A stretch of 64,000 nucleotides of DNA from JBFAPK01 sp040676675 (GTDB taxonomy: Bacteria; Actinomycetota; Actinomycetes; Mycobacteriales; Micromonosporaceae). Below are positions 33,283 to 41,685 of this stretch, one piece after another. The stretch is taken from assembly GCF_040676675.1 (NCBI RefSeq), contig NZ_JBFAPK010000001.1, positions 124,001 through 188,000 on the forward strand, given 5' to 3'. The position numbers were made by a program, and so were the translations under genes. Position 1 is the first letter of the stretch; each line of letters opens with the position of its first letter. Below the pieces are notes generated by a model. The model was not told the DNA's origin. It did not search any database and saw nothing but the letters and a program-made list of their open reading frames with translations.

Positions 33283-35220
33283 GTGAAAAAGGGGCACTAC
33301 GGCGTACCTCTTCAACGCAGTGACTACCTCAAGCTGGATCCGAACGAGAACAGCTGCACCCTGGAGGGTTTCCAGGACTGGCTGGAAGGCTTCGGCAAGG
33401 GCAAGAGGCTGGCTGTGGACCTCTTTTCCGGCGCCGGCGGCCTCAGCTCCGGCATCGAGCGGGCGGGATGGACCACAGCAGCAGCGGTAGACTTCGACGA
33501 GCGTGCGCTGGAAACCCACCGGGCGAACTTCCCGGGCCTCAGCCTGAAGATGGATCTCGGTGACCCCGCCGAGCGCGACAGACTTGAAGGTATCCTCAGG
33601 CCCGCCAAGATCGATCTCGTCGCAGGAGGACCCCCCTGCCAGCCGTTCAGCAGGGCGGGGCGCAACAAGATCCGCGACCTCGTCAAGAACCATGGCCGCG
33701 ACCCGGAGGACCGCAGGAAGGAGCTGTGGAGCGCGTACCTTGACATGGTCAAGCGGATCAGCCCGCGCGCGGTCCTCATGGAGAACGTTCCCGACATGGG
33801 GCTCCACGACGACTTCTTCGTGATCCGGACGATCGAGGAGGAGTTGGAGGAGCTCGGCTACGCAACGCAGGTACGGCTCGTTGACGCGTGGCATTACGGC
33901 GTTCCTCAGCATCGGAAACGTCTCATCCTTTTGGCGAGGAGGGATGTCGACGACTTCACGTGGCGGAAGCCCGACTCTGTGCGCACCACCCTGCGCGAGG
34001 CCATCGGCGACCTGCCCGAGCTGGAGGTCGTTCCGACGGAACGGGTCGGAGGTCGGGAGCTGAAGTACCGGAAGCCTCGCGACCTGTCCGCTTTCGCCGC
34101 GAAAATGCGGGAACAGGCGCCTCAAGGGGTGGTCTGGGACCATATGACCCGGAGAGTCCGGGTCGACGACCACCGGATCTTCGAGGTCATGGAGCCCGAC
34201 ACCAAGTACTCGGATCTCCAGGAGAAGCTAGCCGAGGACGAGAGGGAGTACCAGCGCTACAGCGCGGAGAAGTACACGGACAAGTACAAGAAGCTGGCCT
34301 GGGACAAGCTCAGTCGTACGATCACCGCCCATATCGCCAAGGACGGCTACTGGTACATCCACCCGCAGCAGCTTCGGACGCTCACCGTGCGGGAGGCGGC
34401 ACGTGTTCAGACGTTCCCGGACCACTTCCGGTTTGCCGGTACCCGGAGTGACGCCTTCCACCAAATCGGGAACGCCGTCCCTCCGCTGCTGGGCGAGGCC
34501 GCAGCGGAGGTGCTGAAGCCTGTTGGCGACGCCACTGCCATGCCTGCCGGGCTCCGGCCCCATTGGCGTCAGGTCAGGAGTGGTCTCACGGACTGGGCGA
34601 GGCAGAGGTTGGTCGGCGGCGACTGGTATCAGTTTCCCGGCGAGAAGCCCGTACCGCTTCATGCCGCCGTGGTGGCCATGGTCTCCGGCGCGAAGGCCAA
34701 GCCAGCCGTGATGGCGGAGTTCATGACGAACGTCAGGTCGTCGAAGACGCTCACCGCAGCTCTGTTCAGGAGGCTCGTCGACGCGGCGCCCTCGGCGTCG
34801 GTCCGGGCCCGCGTGGACCGCTTGGCTCCGCTGGTGGACAGGTCCTATGACTGGCAGTGGAAAAAGCGGTTCGACGTACCCGCCAAGCTGGCCATGAAGC
34901 CAGCCGAGGCGGCTCTCTACCGGCTGCTGATCGGAGAGGATCTCATGCTGGTGGGCCAGAGCACGTTGAGGGTCGCGGCTCGGGTGAACGGTATCGAGCC
35001 GGATCACGCCAACCGCCTCAGCGAGGGCCGCGTCAACCTGGTGAAGCTCGTGGGCGCGGGCGAGGACGCACCTCTACGCATGGCCGCGATACGGTTGATC
35101 GGTATGGACCTCTGCAGGGAAGATCAACCCGTGTGTTCGGAGTGTCCACTCATCGCTCACTGTGCCAGCCGGAAGAAACTGCCCGGAGACCTGCTGACTC
35201 TGACCTTCGGTCAGGAGTAG
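33283..35220 (+). CDS. DNA cytosine-5 methyltransferase fused to an EndoIII-type Fe-S domain
   Basis: Residues about 40-415 form a complete C5-methyltransferase: motif I AVDLFSGAGGLSSG, motif IV GGPPCQPFS with the catalytic Cys (about 120), MENV (about 166), HYGVPQHRKRLIL (QxRxR, about 208) and motif X IGNAVPP (about 396). The C-terminal 200 residues are helical and end in Cys611-x6-Cys618-x2-Cys621-x5-Cys627, the 4Fe-4S cluster loop of endonuclease III/MutY. The glycosylase catalytic Asp seems replaced: VGQSTLRV stands where VDTHIFRV is expected. It should methylate cytosine to protect self DNA. It converges with vsr, 12 bases away. Confidence 0.9.
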   Translation: MKKGHYGVPLQRSDYLKLDPNENSCTLEGFQDWLEGFGKGKRLAVDLFSGAGGLSSGIERAGWTTAAAVDFDERALETHRANFPGLSLKMDLGDPAERDRLEGILRPAKIDLVAGGPPCQPFSRAGRNKIRDLVKNHGRDPEDRRKELWSAYLDMVKRISPRAVLMENVPDMGLHDDFFVIRTIEEELEELGYATQVRLVDAWHYGVPQHRKRLILLARRDVDDFTWRKPDSVRTTLREAIGDLPELEVVPTERVGGRELKYRKPRDLSAFAAKMREQAPQGVVWDHMTRRVRVDDHRIFEVMEPDTKYSDLQEKLAEDEREYQRYSAEKYTDKYKKLAWDKLSRTITAHIAKDGYWYIHPQQLRTLTVREAARVQTFPDHFRFAGTRSDAFHQIGNAVPPLLGEAAAEVLKPVGDATAMPAGLRPHWRQVRSGLTDWARQRLVGGDWYQFPGEKPVPLHAAVVAMVSGAKAKPAVMAEFMTNVRSSKTLTAALFRRLVDAAPSASVRARVDRLAPLVDRSYDWQWKKRFDVPAKLAMKPAEAALYRLLIGEDLMLVGQSTLRVAARVNGIEPDHANRLSEGRVNLVKLVGAGEDAPLRMAAIRLIGMDLCREDQPVCSECPLIAHCASRKKLPGDLLTLTFGQE

Positions 35221-35232
35221 CCGGTCGGCGCG

Positions 35233-35682
35233 TCACTCCGCGCCGTTCGAGTCCGCGGTCTTGGCGATTCGCTGTGCGGCTCCCTCAACATCACGTCGGA
35301 TCTCGCACTCCCAGATCCGAAGCACGGTCCATCCAGCAGCCGTTGCTTGCTCGGTGTTGCGCGTGTCCCGTTCCCTGTTGGTTTTGATCTTCTCTCGCCA
35401 GAGTGCCGCGTTGGGGCCTCGGAACTGCCTGGGGGTGTGGTCGGGGCAGCCGTGCCAGAAGCATCCGTCGACGAAGACCGCGACGTGGTACTTGGGAAGT
35501 ACAAAGTCCGCCGTGCATCGCGGCGTCACTCTCCGTTGAAGGCGGAACCTGAGACCGAGCCGGTGCACCGCGGTCCTGAGGGCGATCTCGGGCTTGGTAT
35601 CCCTTACCCGCCGACCACGAAGGTGTTCCCCTTCCGCAGTGGTTACCCACCGTCGCCCTAGCGTCCCGCCACCTCCGGCCAT
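35233..35682 (-). CDS. vsr: Very short patch repair (Vsr) endonuclease
   Basis: The 149-residue protein matches Vsr, which nicks DNA 5' of the T in T:G mismatches formed by deamination of 5-methylcytosine. Seen are RGRRVRDTKPEIALR, the ADFVLPKYHVAVFVDGCFWH core with catalytic Asp, HGCPDH with zinc/His ligands, and WTVLRIWECEIR. ATG 35682 is preceded by GGGGGTG at good spacing; GTG 35688 is possible. It is downstream of the AIPR gene on the same strand and tail-to-tail with its partner methylase. In Z1/MORC-type systems Vsr-like proteins may also serve as restriction nuclease. Confidence 0.93.
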   Translation of the reverse strand: MAGGGGTLGRRWVTTAEGEHLRGRRVRDTKPEIALRTAVHRLGLRFRLQRRVTPRCTADFVLPKYHVAVFVDGCFWHGCPDHTPRQFRGPNAALWREKIKTNRERDTRNTEQATAAGWTVLRIWECEIRRDVEGAAQRIAKTADSNGAE

Positions 35683-35834
35683 GATCACACCCCCGGCCCG
35701 TGAACGTCATCCGAGTGCGAGAGTGCCACACTCTTCCCGCGGTTCGAAACCCACCCGAACCCGTCACCTGATACGGAAGCGAGGACGGCCTGGCAAGTTG
35801 GTGGGGCCCGTGACGAGCACGCCCAACGCGCGGC

Positions 35835-37844
35835 CTACATGCCGGGGTTGAATCCCAACCGTAGCGCCTCGCTACGAGCATGCAGGGCCTGAACGGCATG
35901 CGTCTCGGGAACCTCTTCTTCCAACTCGAGTCGCCTCCCCACAAACTGGGCCAACTGTCGCTGCCAGGGTTCGAGGTTGCGAGTCTCCTTGGCCCAACGC
36001 TCGATCGCGTACCACTCGTCGACCGAGATGAGAGCTACCTCTTCACCCCCTCCCTCTTCGCCACCGGCACCGCCAGCGAGCGCCGCATCGTCAAGGGCGT
36101 GGTCCAACAACTCCACCGCCAGATCTCGGGGAGTCTTCCAGGGCACCCTGGACACGGCGTCCCAGCACGCCGCCTTCTTGGCCCACTCGCCGACGTGGTT
36201 TCCCTCGTCCGGCTTGAGGACCGCCTTCATGACGCGGGGGCACAGGTCGTGGAGCGCAGCCTCCAGCGCGGGTGAGATGCCCTGTTCTCGCCAAATTCGA
36301 TCGAGGTCGACGCGGCGGTCGGTCGCGAGCGAGAGGCGAGCGACGGTATACGTGGTCACCAGGCTCTTGTGGCTACCTGCCCGGTGGATGCCGGCAATTC
36401 GGTCCACCGCTTTGAAAAGGATGGCCATGGCGATCACTCTCTGGCAGTACTGGATGTCGACGCGTGGCGGCAGCTTGTCCACGTTGAGCATGAACTCGAC
36501 AAAGTTTTTTTGTGCCCCTCGGCTCACGTGGTAGGGCAGTTGGTTCCACGAGTGGACGAACTTCGCGAGGTCCGCCTTGGTGAACTTCTGCTTTGTGGGG
36601 TTTAGCTTCTTGAACTGCCGTTGCCGTGCTGGGGTGCGGGCCTTGGCCAGTTCGTCCGTGTACTGGCCTCGCGCACGCTCGTAGAACCAGTGGGTCTCCT
36701 GGCCGCTGCCGTCGACCGCTGGGGCCCACAGGGATCGGGTGATCCGCTGCATGTCCACGTGGTAGTCGTGGTTGGAGCTGAAGTCGACCTGGGTCACCCG
36801 GTTCTGCGTGTTGGAGTACTCCGAGATCTTCGGAACAATCTCCGCCAGTCGCTCGGGTGCTACCTCCGTCAGCTTCATCTGTACTCGGACGTGGGACAGG
36901 TCTGCCTTGTCGCGGCTCAGGGCGTGATGGAGCGAGGCCGTCGTCTGGCCGCCGTTCACGATCTGGAGGCCGTGCACCGCGGCGATGTGGCTCGGCTCGC
37001 CGTCCGGGCCCGTCACGAACTCGACCTGTGAAGCGGTCGCGGTGATGCCGTTGTTGTAGGCCAGGAACCGTCCCGGTGCGTTCAGCAGGGTCTCCCGGAT
37101 GCCCCGGTTGACCGCACCGCGGGTCTGGAGGAAGGAGCGAACGTTGAGTTCGAGGAGCCGGGTACCGTATTCGGCGTACAGTTCGGCGAGCATCTGACCG
37201 GGTACGACTGCTAGGACCACTGAGTGGTCCTCCTCCGAACTCGGCGCGGAGACACACGGCAGTGGAGGCTTGAAGGGCACCACTATGGGCTCGCCGAGAG
37301 CGCCCGACGTTGCGTGGCGGTGCAGTCGCGCCAGGTCCCACACCTCGTGGGTCACCGGCAGGCCGTCGAACTCCGAAACTGGAACCTCGTTTGCGGTGCA
37401 CGCCCTGTTGCTGAGCAGGAAGAGTCTGATCCTGCGCACCTCGGTAAGGGCCTTCTCGACCGCCTCGCACATGTCGTATACATCGAACGACTCGTCGATA
37501 TGCTGCTGCAGCCCGTCCCGGCAGCGCTGCACGAATACCAGAAGCCGTCGGAAGGACGTCAGGGTCTGGGCCTTCGTGAGCTTGGTCTCCAGGGGTTCCA
37601 GCTGGAAGTCCGTGATGAACAGGTCCAGGGACTCACCTGAGTCGCCGATACCGTATCCGTGAACCTCATGGCCGTGCATCTTGTGGTAGGCGGTGAAGGT
37701 GTTGGACACGACGCCGGCCTGCTCCAGGTCCTCGAGAACACGGCGCGTGAACGCCTCGGGGGTGGTGGTCCCCTCAGCATCAGCGGTCGCTTGAGTGTCA
37801 GCAACGACGCTCCGCGCGAACTCGGTCAGGTCGAGTTCAGCCAC
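35835..37844 (-). CDS. AIPR (abortive infection) family protein
   Basis: The 669-residue protein carries the AIPR family core (about 200-560): FLAYNNGITATA, IVNGGQTTASLHHALS and EYSNTQNRVTQVDFSSNH. AIPR proteins are linked to phage resistance by abortive infection; the biochemical activity is not firmly known. An N-terminal region of about 190 residues resembles a nuclease-like accessory domain but lacks clear motifs. GTG 37844 overlaps the stop of the DUF4420 gene by 8 bases, so the operon is coupled. It is 152 bases upstream of vsr. Confidence 0.9.
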   Translation of the reverse strand: MAELDLTEFARSVVADTQATADAEGTTTPEAFTRRVLEDLEQAGVVSNTFTAYHKMHGHEVHGYGIGDSGESLDLFITDFQLEPLETKLTKAQTLTSFRRLLVFVQRCRDGLQQHIDESFDVYDMCEAVEKALTEVRRIRLFLLSNRACTANEVPVSEFDGLPVTHEVWDLARLHRHATSGALGEPIVVPFKPPLPCVSAPSSEEDHSVVLAVVPGQMLAELYAEYGTRLLELNVRSFLQTRGAVNRGIRETLLNAPGRFLAYNNGITATASQVEFVTGPDGEPSHIAAVHGLQIVNGGQTTASLHHALSRDKADLSHVRVQMKLTEVAPERLAEIVPKISEYSNTQNRVTQVDFSSNHDYHVDMQRITRSLWAPAVDGSGQETHWFYERARGQYTDELAKARTPARQRQFKKLNPTKQKFTKADLAKFVHSWNQLPYHVSRGAQKNFVEFMLNVDKLPPRVDIQYCQRVIAMAILFKAVDRIAGIHRAGSHKSLVTTYTVARLSLATDRRVDLDRIWREQGISPALEAALHDLCPRVMKAVLKPDEGNHVGEWAKKAACWDAVSRVPWKTPRDLAVELLDHALDDAALAGGAGGEEGGGEEVALISVDEWYAIERWAKETRNLEPWQRQLAQFVGRRLELEEEVPETHAVQALHARSEALRLGFNPGM

Positions 37845-38847
37845 GGGATCCTCCGATCAGCTCCTTCACCGCATCGGGTGTGGTGCGGTAGGCGTCAAGA
37901 CCCGAGGTGCTCACGTGGTACGTGCAATTGCCGACGCCCTCTGGCAGATTCGACTCAACCAGTCTGGGGAAGCCCTCGCGTACATGCCAGAACCGCAACT
38001 CTCGAAGGGTGTACCGGGGTTCTTCGTAGAGGTCAGAACGCCCGGGTAGGTAGCCGACCTGAATGAGCAGTCCGTCGAACCTCGCCCGGGCGGCGGGGCT
38101 CGTGAGCCGCTGTCGAATACTGTCCACCCTTTTGTTTAGGCTCTCTCCCGATCCGCCGCGTCGCTCGTCGAGGCTGGCGAGCGCCAGGAACAGCGCAGGC
38201 GTACCAGTTCCGTCCAGCTGCCTCTCACTGGCGATCCGTACGCTCGTCGGCCGCCTCGCGACGCTGGCCTTGGTCTCGATGGCCAGCTCAGGCAGCTGGA
38301 AGTCCTGGTTGGTTCCCGTGGGACCGGTCCACGCTCCGACCGCGTCGGACTGGTTCAGGGAGGTCAGGAGAACATCCCCGAGCACCAGGAGTTCGCCGTA
38401 GAGTCCGCGCCGCGCCTCGGCGCTCAGCCCGTCCCTGCTCACCGCACGCAGCAGTTCCTGCCACCGCTCGAACCTGTTCACAGCGGCTGCCAGAGCCTCC
38501 GCCGCGGCACTCGCGGCCCTGGCGGTCTCGGCAACGTCGGTGACGAGCGGGTTGAACACCTCACGGAGTCCGTCCGCCGTCAGGATCACCTGCAGCTCGT
38601 ACTCGGTCCGCGACACCGCGCTCAGGCTCATCTCGATTCCGGCCGCTGTGGGGAGACGACCCACCGACCGCACGATCGGGTCGACGGAACGCGCGTCCGC
38701 CCTGAACACCAGCATGCGCTGTCGGCCGGGGTGGGAAACGGAGAGGAAGATGTCGAGCGGGGCATCCGGATGCAGACGGAGGCTGGACCGTCCCGGGACA
38801 CTCTGTGGGCTTTCCAGTTCCCGCCACTCGTTCTCGGTGACCGTCAC
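37837..38847 (-). CDS. PD-(D/E)XK motif protein (DUF4420)
   Basis: The 336-residue protein matches DUF4420, annotated as a PD-(D/E)XK motif protein found with Z1 genes. Nuclease-like elements are RRGLYGELLVLGDVLL (Glu), then TNQDFQLPELAIETKAS (Asp, Glu-x-Lys), around residues 155-205. The N-terminal third is a beta-rich domain. GTG 38847 overlaps the Z1 stop by 4 bases (GTGA). It probably supplies DNA cleavage to the Z1 motor. Confidence 0.88.
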   Translation of the reverse strand: MTVTENEWRELESPQSVPGRSSLRLHPDAPLDIFLSVSHPGRQRMLVFRADARSVDPIVRSVGRLPTAAGIEMSLSAVSRTEYELQVILTADGLREVFNPLVTDVAETARAASAAAEALAAAVNRFERWQELLRAVSRDGLSAEARRGLYGELLVLGDVLLTSLNQSDAVGAWTGPTGTNQDFQLPELAIETKASVARRPTSVRIASERQLDGTGTPALFLALASLDERRGGSGESLNKRVDSIRQRLTSPAARARFDGLLIQVGYLPGRSDLYEEPRYTLRELRFWHVREGFPRLVESNLPEGVGNCTYHVSTSGLDAYRTTPDAVKELIGGSRG

Positions 38848-41627
38848 GCCTCGTCCTCCTCGTCGAGGGTGTAGATGTCCTCCTGGAGCCAAACGGTGTT
38901 GGCGATGTACTCGGTCTTCGACTGGTACTCGGAGTGCGGGAAGCTCACCTGGAAACCGACAAGGACAAGAGGTGGTGTCGTCGGCTCCCCGTCGTCAGCC
39001 TGCGGCACCTTGATGGGGTAGATCAGTAGGAGTCCCTGGTCGGTCCGCCGCTGCCGTCGGATGTGCGGGCCAGCCGGCGTTTTCGGGACTGACGGTCTCT
39101 CCTTCTCCTCTGCGGCCCTTCTCGCCGCGTCGGATGCTGCAGCCTGCTGCGCTTCGTCGAGATCGATGAGCTCGTCTGGTGGGCTGAGCACTCGGCGAAT
39201 CGTGTACCTGCCCTCGGTCCTGAAGCCGGGATTGAGGGGCTTGCGGGTCACGAGGCCGACGGTGTGCCCGGCGATGGGCAGTGAAGTGGCCTTCGGCGTC
39301 GTGTTACTGACCAGGCACACCGTCCAGTTGCCCAGCTCGCCCACCTTGGCGCACTGCTCCACGTACCTGGCAATGAGTCCCGGACGTACCCGCTGAGCCA
39401 TGCGGTCGGGCTCGTAGGAGGTGAGGAACTCGGAAACCACGCCAGGGGGCACTCGTTGCCACCGCACATTACCCGCCGGGGGACCGGGTACAGACTCCGC
39501 GACAGCGTCCAGCCGACGAACAAGGGCTTCGAGGGCCTTGAAGTTCTTCTCAACGGCTTTGTCCGCAAAGTTGAAAATCACCGTCTCGGGCCCTTCCCCC
39601 GAGTAGCTGAGGAGGATCTTCGTGCCCTGCCGCATCTTGTTGGCCGCAGTCACGGTGAGTCCCAGCGAGGAGGACCGAACCTTCAGCCCGAACTCCCTCG
39701 GGGTGAGTCTGAGCGCCGCCATCTCCTCGACCTCCCTGCGAAGTTCGTCGGTCGCAGCCGTGACCTCCGCGTAGGCCGCCTGAAGCGCGGGCGTGGTGTA
39801 CAGACGGCACATGTCCTCATAGCCGGGCCGGTACCCGAACCACCGACCCATCTGCAGGAGGGTGTCGTATGTCTTCGAAACACGCAGGTAGTAGCTGACG
39901 GTCAGGCCGTCCAGGGTGAGGCCACGGGAAAGCTTTTGTCCCCCGATGGCGATCACGGACAGGCCGTTCCGCCGGTTCTCGTAGTAGTCGAGCGCATCCT
40001 TGGACGCCCCGTTCACCGTCTTGACCTGGATCTTCCTGAGGGCAGGTAGGAGCTGCTCCGATACCTGCTCCCAGGTCAGGCGTTGGGCCTCGTCAGCCGG
40101 GAAACAGGCTGTGGTGGCAACAAAGTCCTGCTCCCAGAGAGCCCTGAGTTCGGCACGAAGCGCAGGGCCGTTCCCGTACCGGTCACGGAGCGTTTCCACG
40201 ATGAGCCGTAGGTGGTCGTCGACCTGGTCGCGTACCAGGGTCTGCACGGCGGTGAACCGGGTGACATGTACCAGCATCGAGTTGTGGACCTTCGTCTGGC
40301 CCCGCGCCCGACGAGCCGCACAGGCGAGCACAAACGAGGAAATCGCGTCGCGAAGGGACTGCGGGAGTCTGTCGCCGGGGCTGTCACCGGACCTGTGCTT
40401 GGTGGGGAGCCAGGTGTCCGCGTCGTTCACGTGCCGTACGAGCGGCAGCGGCTCCACGTCGTCCTCGTCCTCGTCGTCGACCTGCAGGCCGAAGACCCGC
40501 TCAGGACCCAGGTAGTTCGATGGGGACGGAAGAGTGCGGATAAAGCTGTACGGGAAGAGGTCCTCCCCGACGGTGTCGTGGTCGGCGTCCGGGTCGATGT
40601 AGATGTTGGCAAAGGGAGTGGCCGTGTATCCGACGTACGCGGCCTTGTCGAAGCTCTTCATGAGCCTACGGATCGCGTCGTTGGTCTTGGTCGGGTCTGC
40701 CTCGGGGTCACGGGCCGTGTTGATCGAGGCGTTGTCGGCCTCGTCGTCGATGACGAACAGGGGGAGGTCCTTCACGACCTTGTCGCCGTGTTCGCCTTCG
40801 GTCCCGTGGACGTCCGTCACCCACTTGCGCAGGTACTCGAGAATCTTGTAGTGCTTCTTGACGACGAGGACGACGGGGAAGCTGCCGAGGGGGAAGTTGA
40901 TGGCCTTGGCCGTCGCGAGGCCGAAGTCGCCCTTTTCCGCGCTGCTTGTCGGGGACGCGATGTCGAGCTTTTTCGCGAGGGGCATGGCACCCGCGCCGAT
41001 CGCACGTGAGCGGCCCTCCTCGTTGGACCTGCTCTGGTGCTGGGTGTCGAAGCCCAGAAGTCCCTCGTCGATCCGCAGCTGTGTCTGGCTCCGGAGATCG
41101 TTATGGATGCCGGCAAGGACCACGATGAACCGGTATCCCGCGTCCACAGCCTTTGCGGCAAGCCCGATGTACTGGCCGGTCTTGCCCGACTGCACCTGGC
41201 CGATTACCAGACCCTGCCGACGCCAGGGGCCAGGCCGGCGCGGATCCTCGATCTGGCTGAGCACCTCGTCGGAACTCTGGTCCAGCCGCCTCACGACCCA
41301 TGGTGGAAGGTTTACGACGTCCTCGAGGTACCGCCGGTAACGCTCCCAGAAGTCCCAGGCTCGGTCGTTCTTCGCCTCGGGCAGCCAGGGTTCGTGCCCC
41401 TTGGGATCGACAAGCGCCATGGACCGCTCCTGGAAGACGGCGGTCATGGCCTCTATCTCCTTGGCCAACTGGTCCCGGTCAAGGTCCTCCCCCTGCGCGG
41501 CGAGCATTCCAAAAATCGCGTTGACCGCGGTCTGTACCTCCTCCGGCTTCGGCTGGCGATCCTGAGGCAGGAATCCGAGAACCAGGCGCGTGGCCTTGGC
41601 CATGGGCTCGTCGGCAGGGGCACTCAC
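38844..41627 (-). CDS. Z1-domain superfamily-II helicase-like protein
   Basis: The 927-residue protein has Walker A VIGQVQSGKTGQYIG (about 140-150), Walker B/DEAD box LFVIDDEADN (about 292) and GYTATPFANI (motif III-like). The Z1 domain contains KLSRGLTLDGLTVSYY and LQMGRWFGYRPGYEDMCRLY (motif V/VI-like, about 575-605). Z1 proteins are predicted ATP-driven DNA translocases of restriction-like systems with MORC ATPases, Vsr nucleases and methylases. GTG 41627 lies 58 bases after the GHKL ATPase stop. Confidence 0.9.
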   Translation of the reverse strand: MSAPADEPMAKATRLVLGFLPQDRQPKPEEVQTAVNAIFGMLAAQGEDLDRDQLAKEIEAMTAVFQERSMALVDPKGHEPWLPEAKNDRAWDFWERYRRYLEDVVNLPPWVVRRLDQSSDEVLSQIEDPRRPGPWRRQGLVIGQVQSGKTGQYIGLAAKAVDAGYRFIVVLAGIHNDLRSQTQLRIDEGLLGFDTQHQSRSNEEGRSRAIGAGAMPLAKKLDIASPTSSAEKGDFGLATAKAINFPLGSFPVVLVVKKHYKILEYLRKWVTDVHGTEGEHGDKVVKDLPLFVIDDEADNASINTARDPEADPTKTNDAIRRLMKSFDKAAYVGYTATPFANIYIDPDADHDTVGEDLFPYSFIRTLPSPSNYLGPERVFGLQVDDEDEDDVEPLPLVRHVNDADTWLPTKHRSGDSPGDRLPQSLRDAISSFVLACAARRARGQTKVHNSMLVHVTRFTAVQTLVRDQVDDHLRLIVETLRDRYGNGPALRAELRALWEQDFVATTACFPADEAQRLTWEQVSEQLLPALRKIQVKTVNGASKDALDYYENRRNGLSVIAIGGQKLSRGLTLDGLTVSYYLRVSKTYDTLLQMGRWFGYRPGYEDMCRLYTTPALQAAYAEVTAATDELRREVEEMAALRLTPREFGLKVRSSSLGLTVTAANKMRQGTKILLSYSGEGPETVIFNFADKAVEKNFKALEALVRRLDAVAESVPGPPAGNVRWQRVPPGVVSEFLTSYEPDRMAQRVRPGLIARYVEQCAKVGELGNWTVCLVSNTTPKATSLPIAGHTVGLVTRKPLNPGFRTEGRYTIRRVLSPPDELIDLDEAQQAAASDAARRAAEEKERPSVPKTPAGPHIRRQRRTDQGLLLIYPIKVPQADDGEPTTPPLVLVGFQVSFPHSEYQSKTEYIANTVWLQEDIYTLDEEDEA

Positions 41628-41685
41628 GTGGCAACCTCCAGCGGGACGTAGAGAGCAGGGACGGCCGCCGACAACGAGTCAGGGC

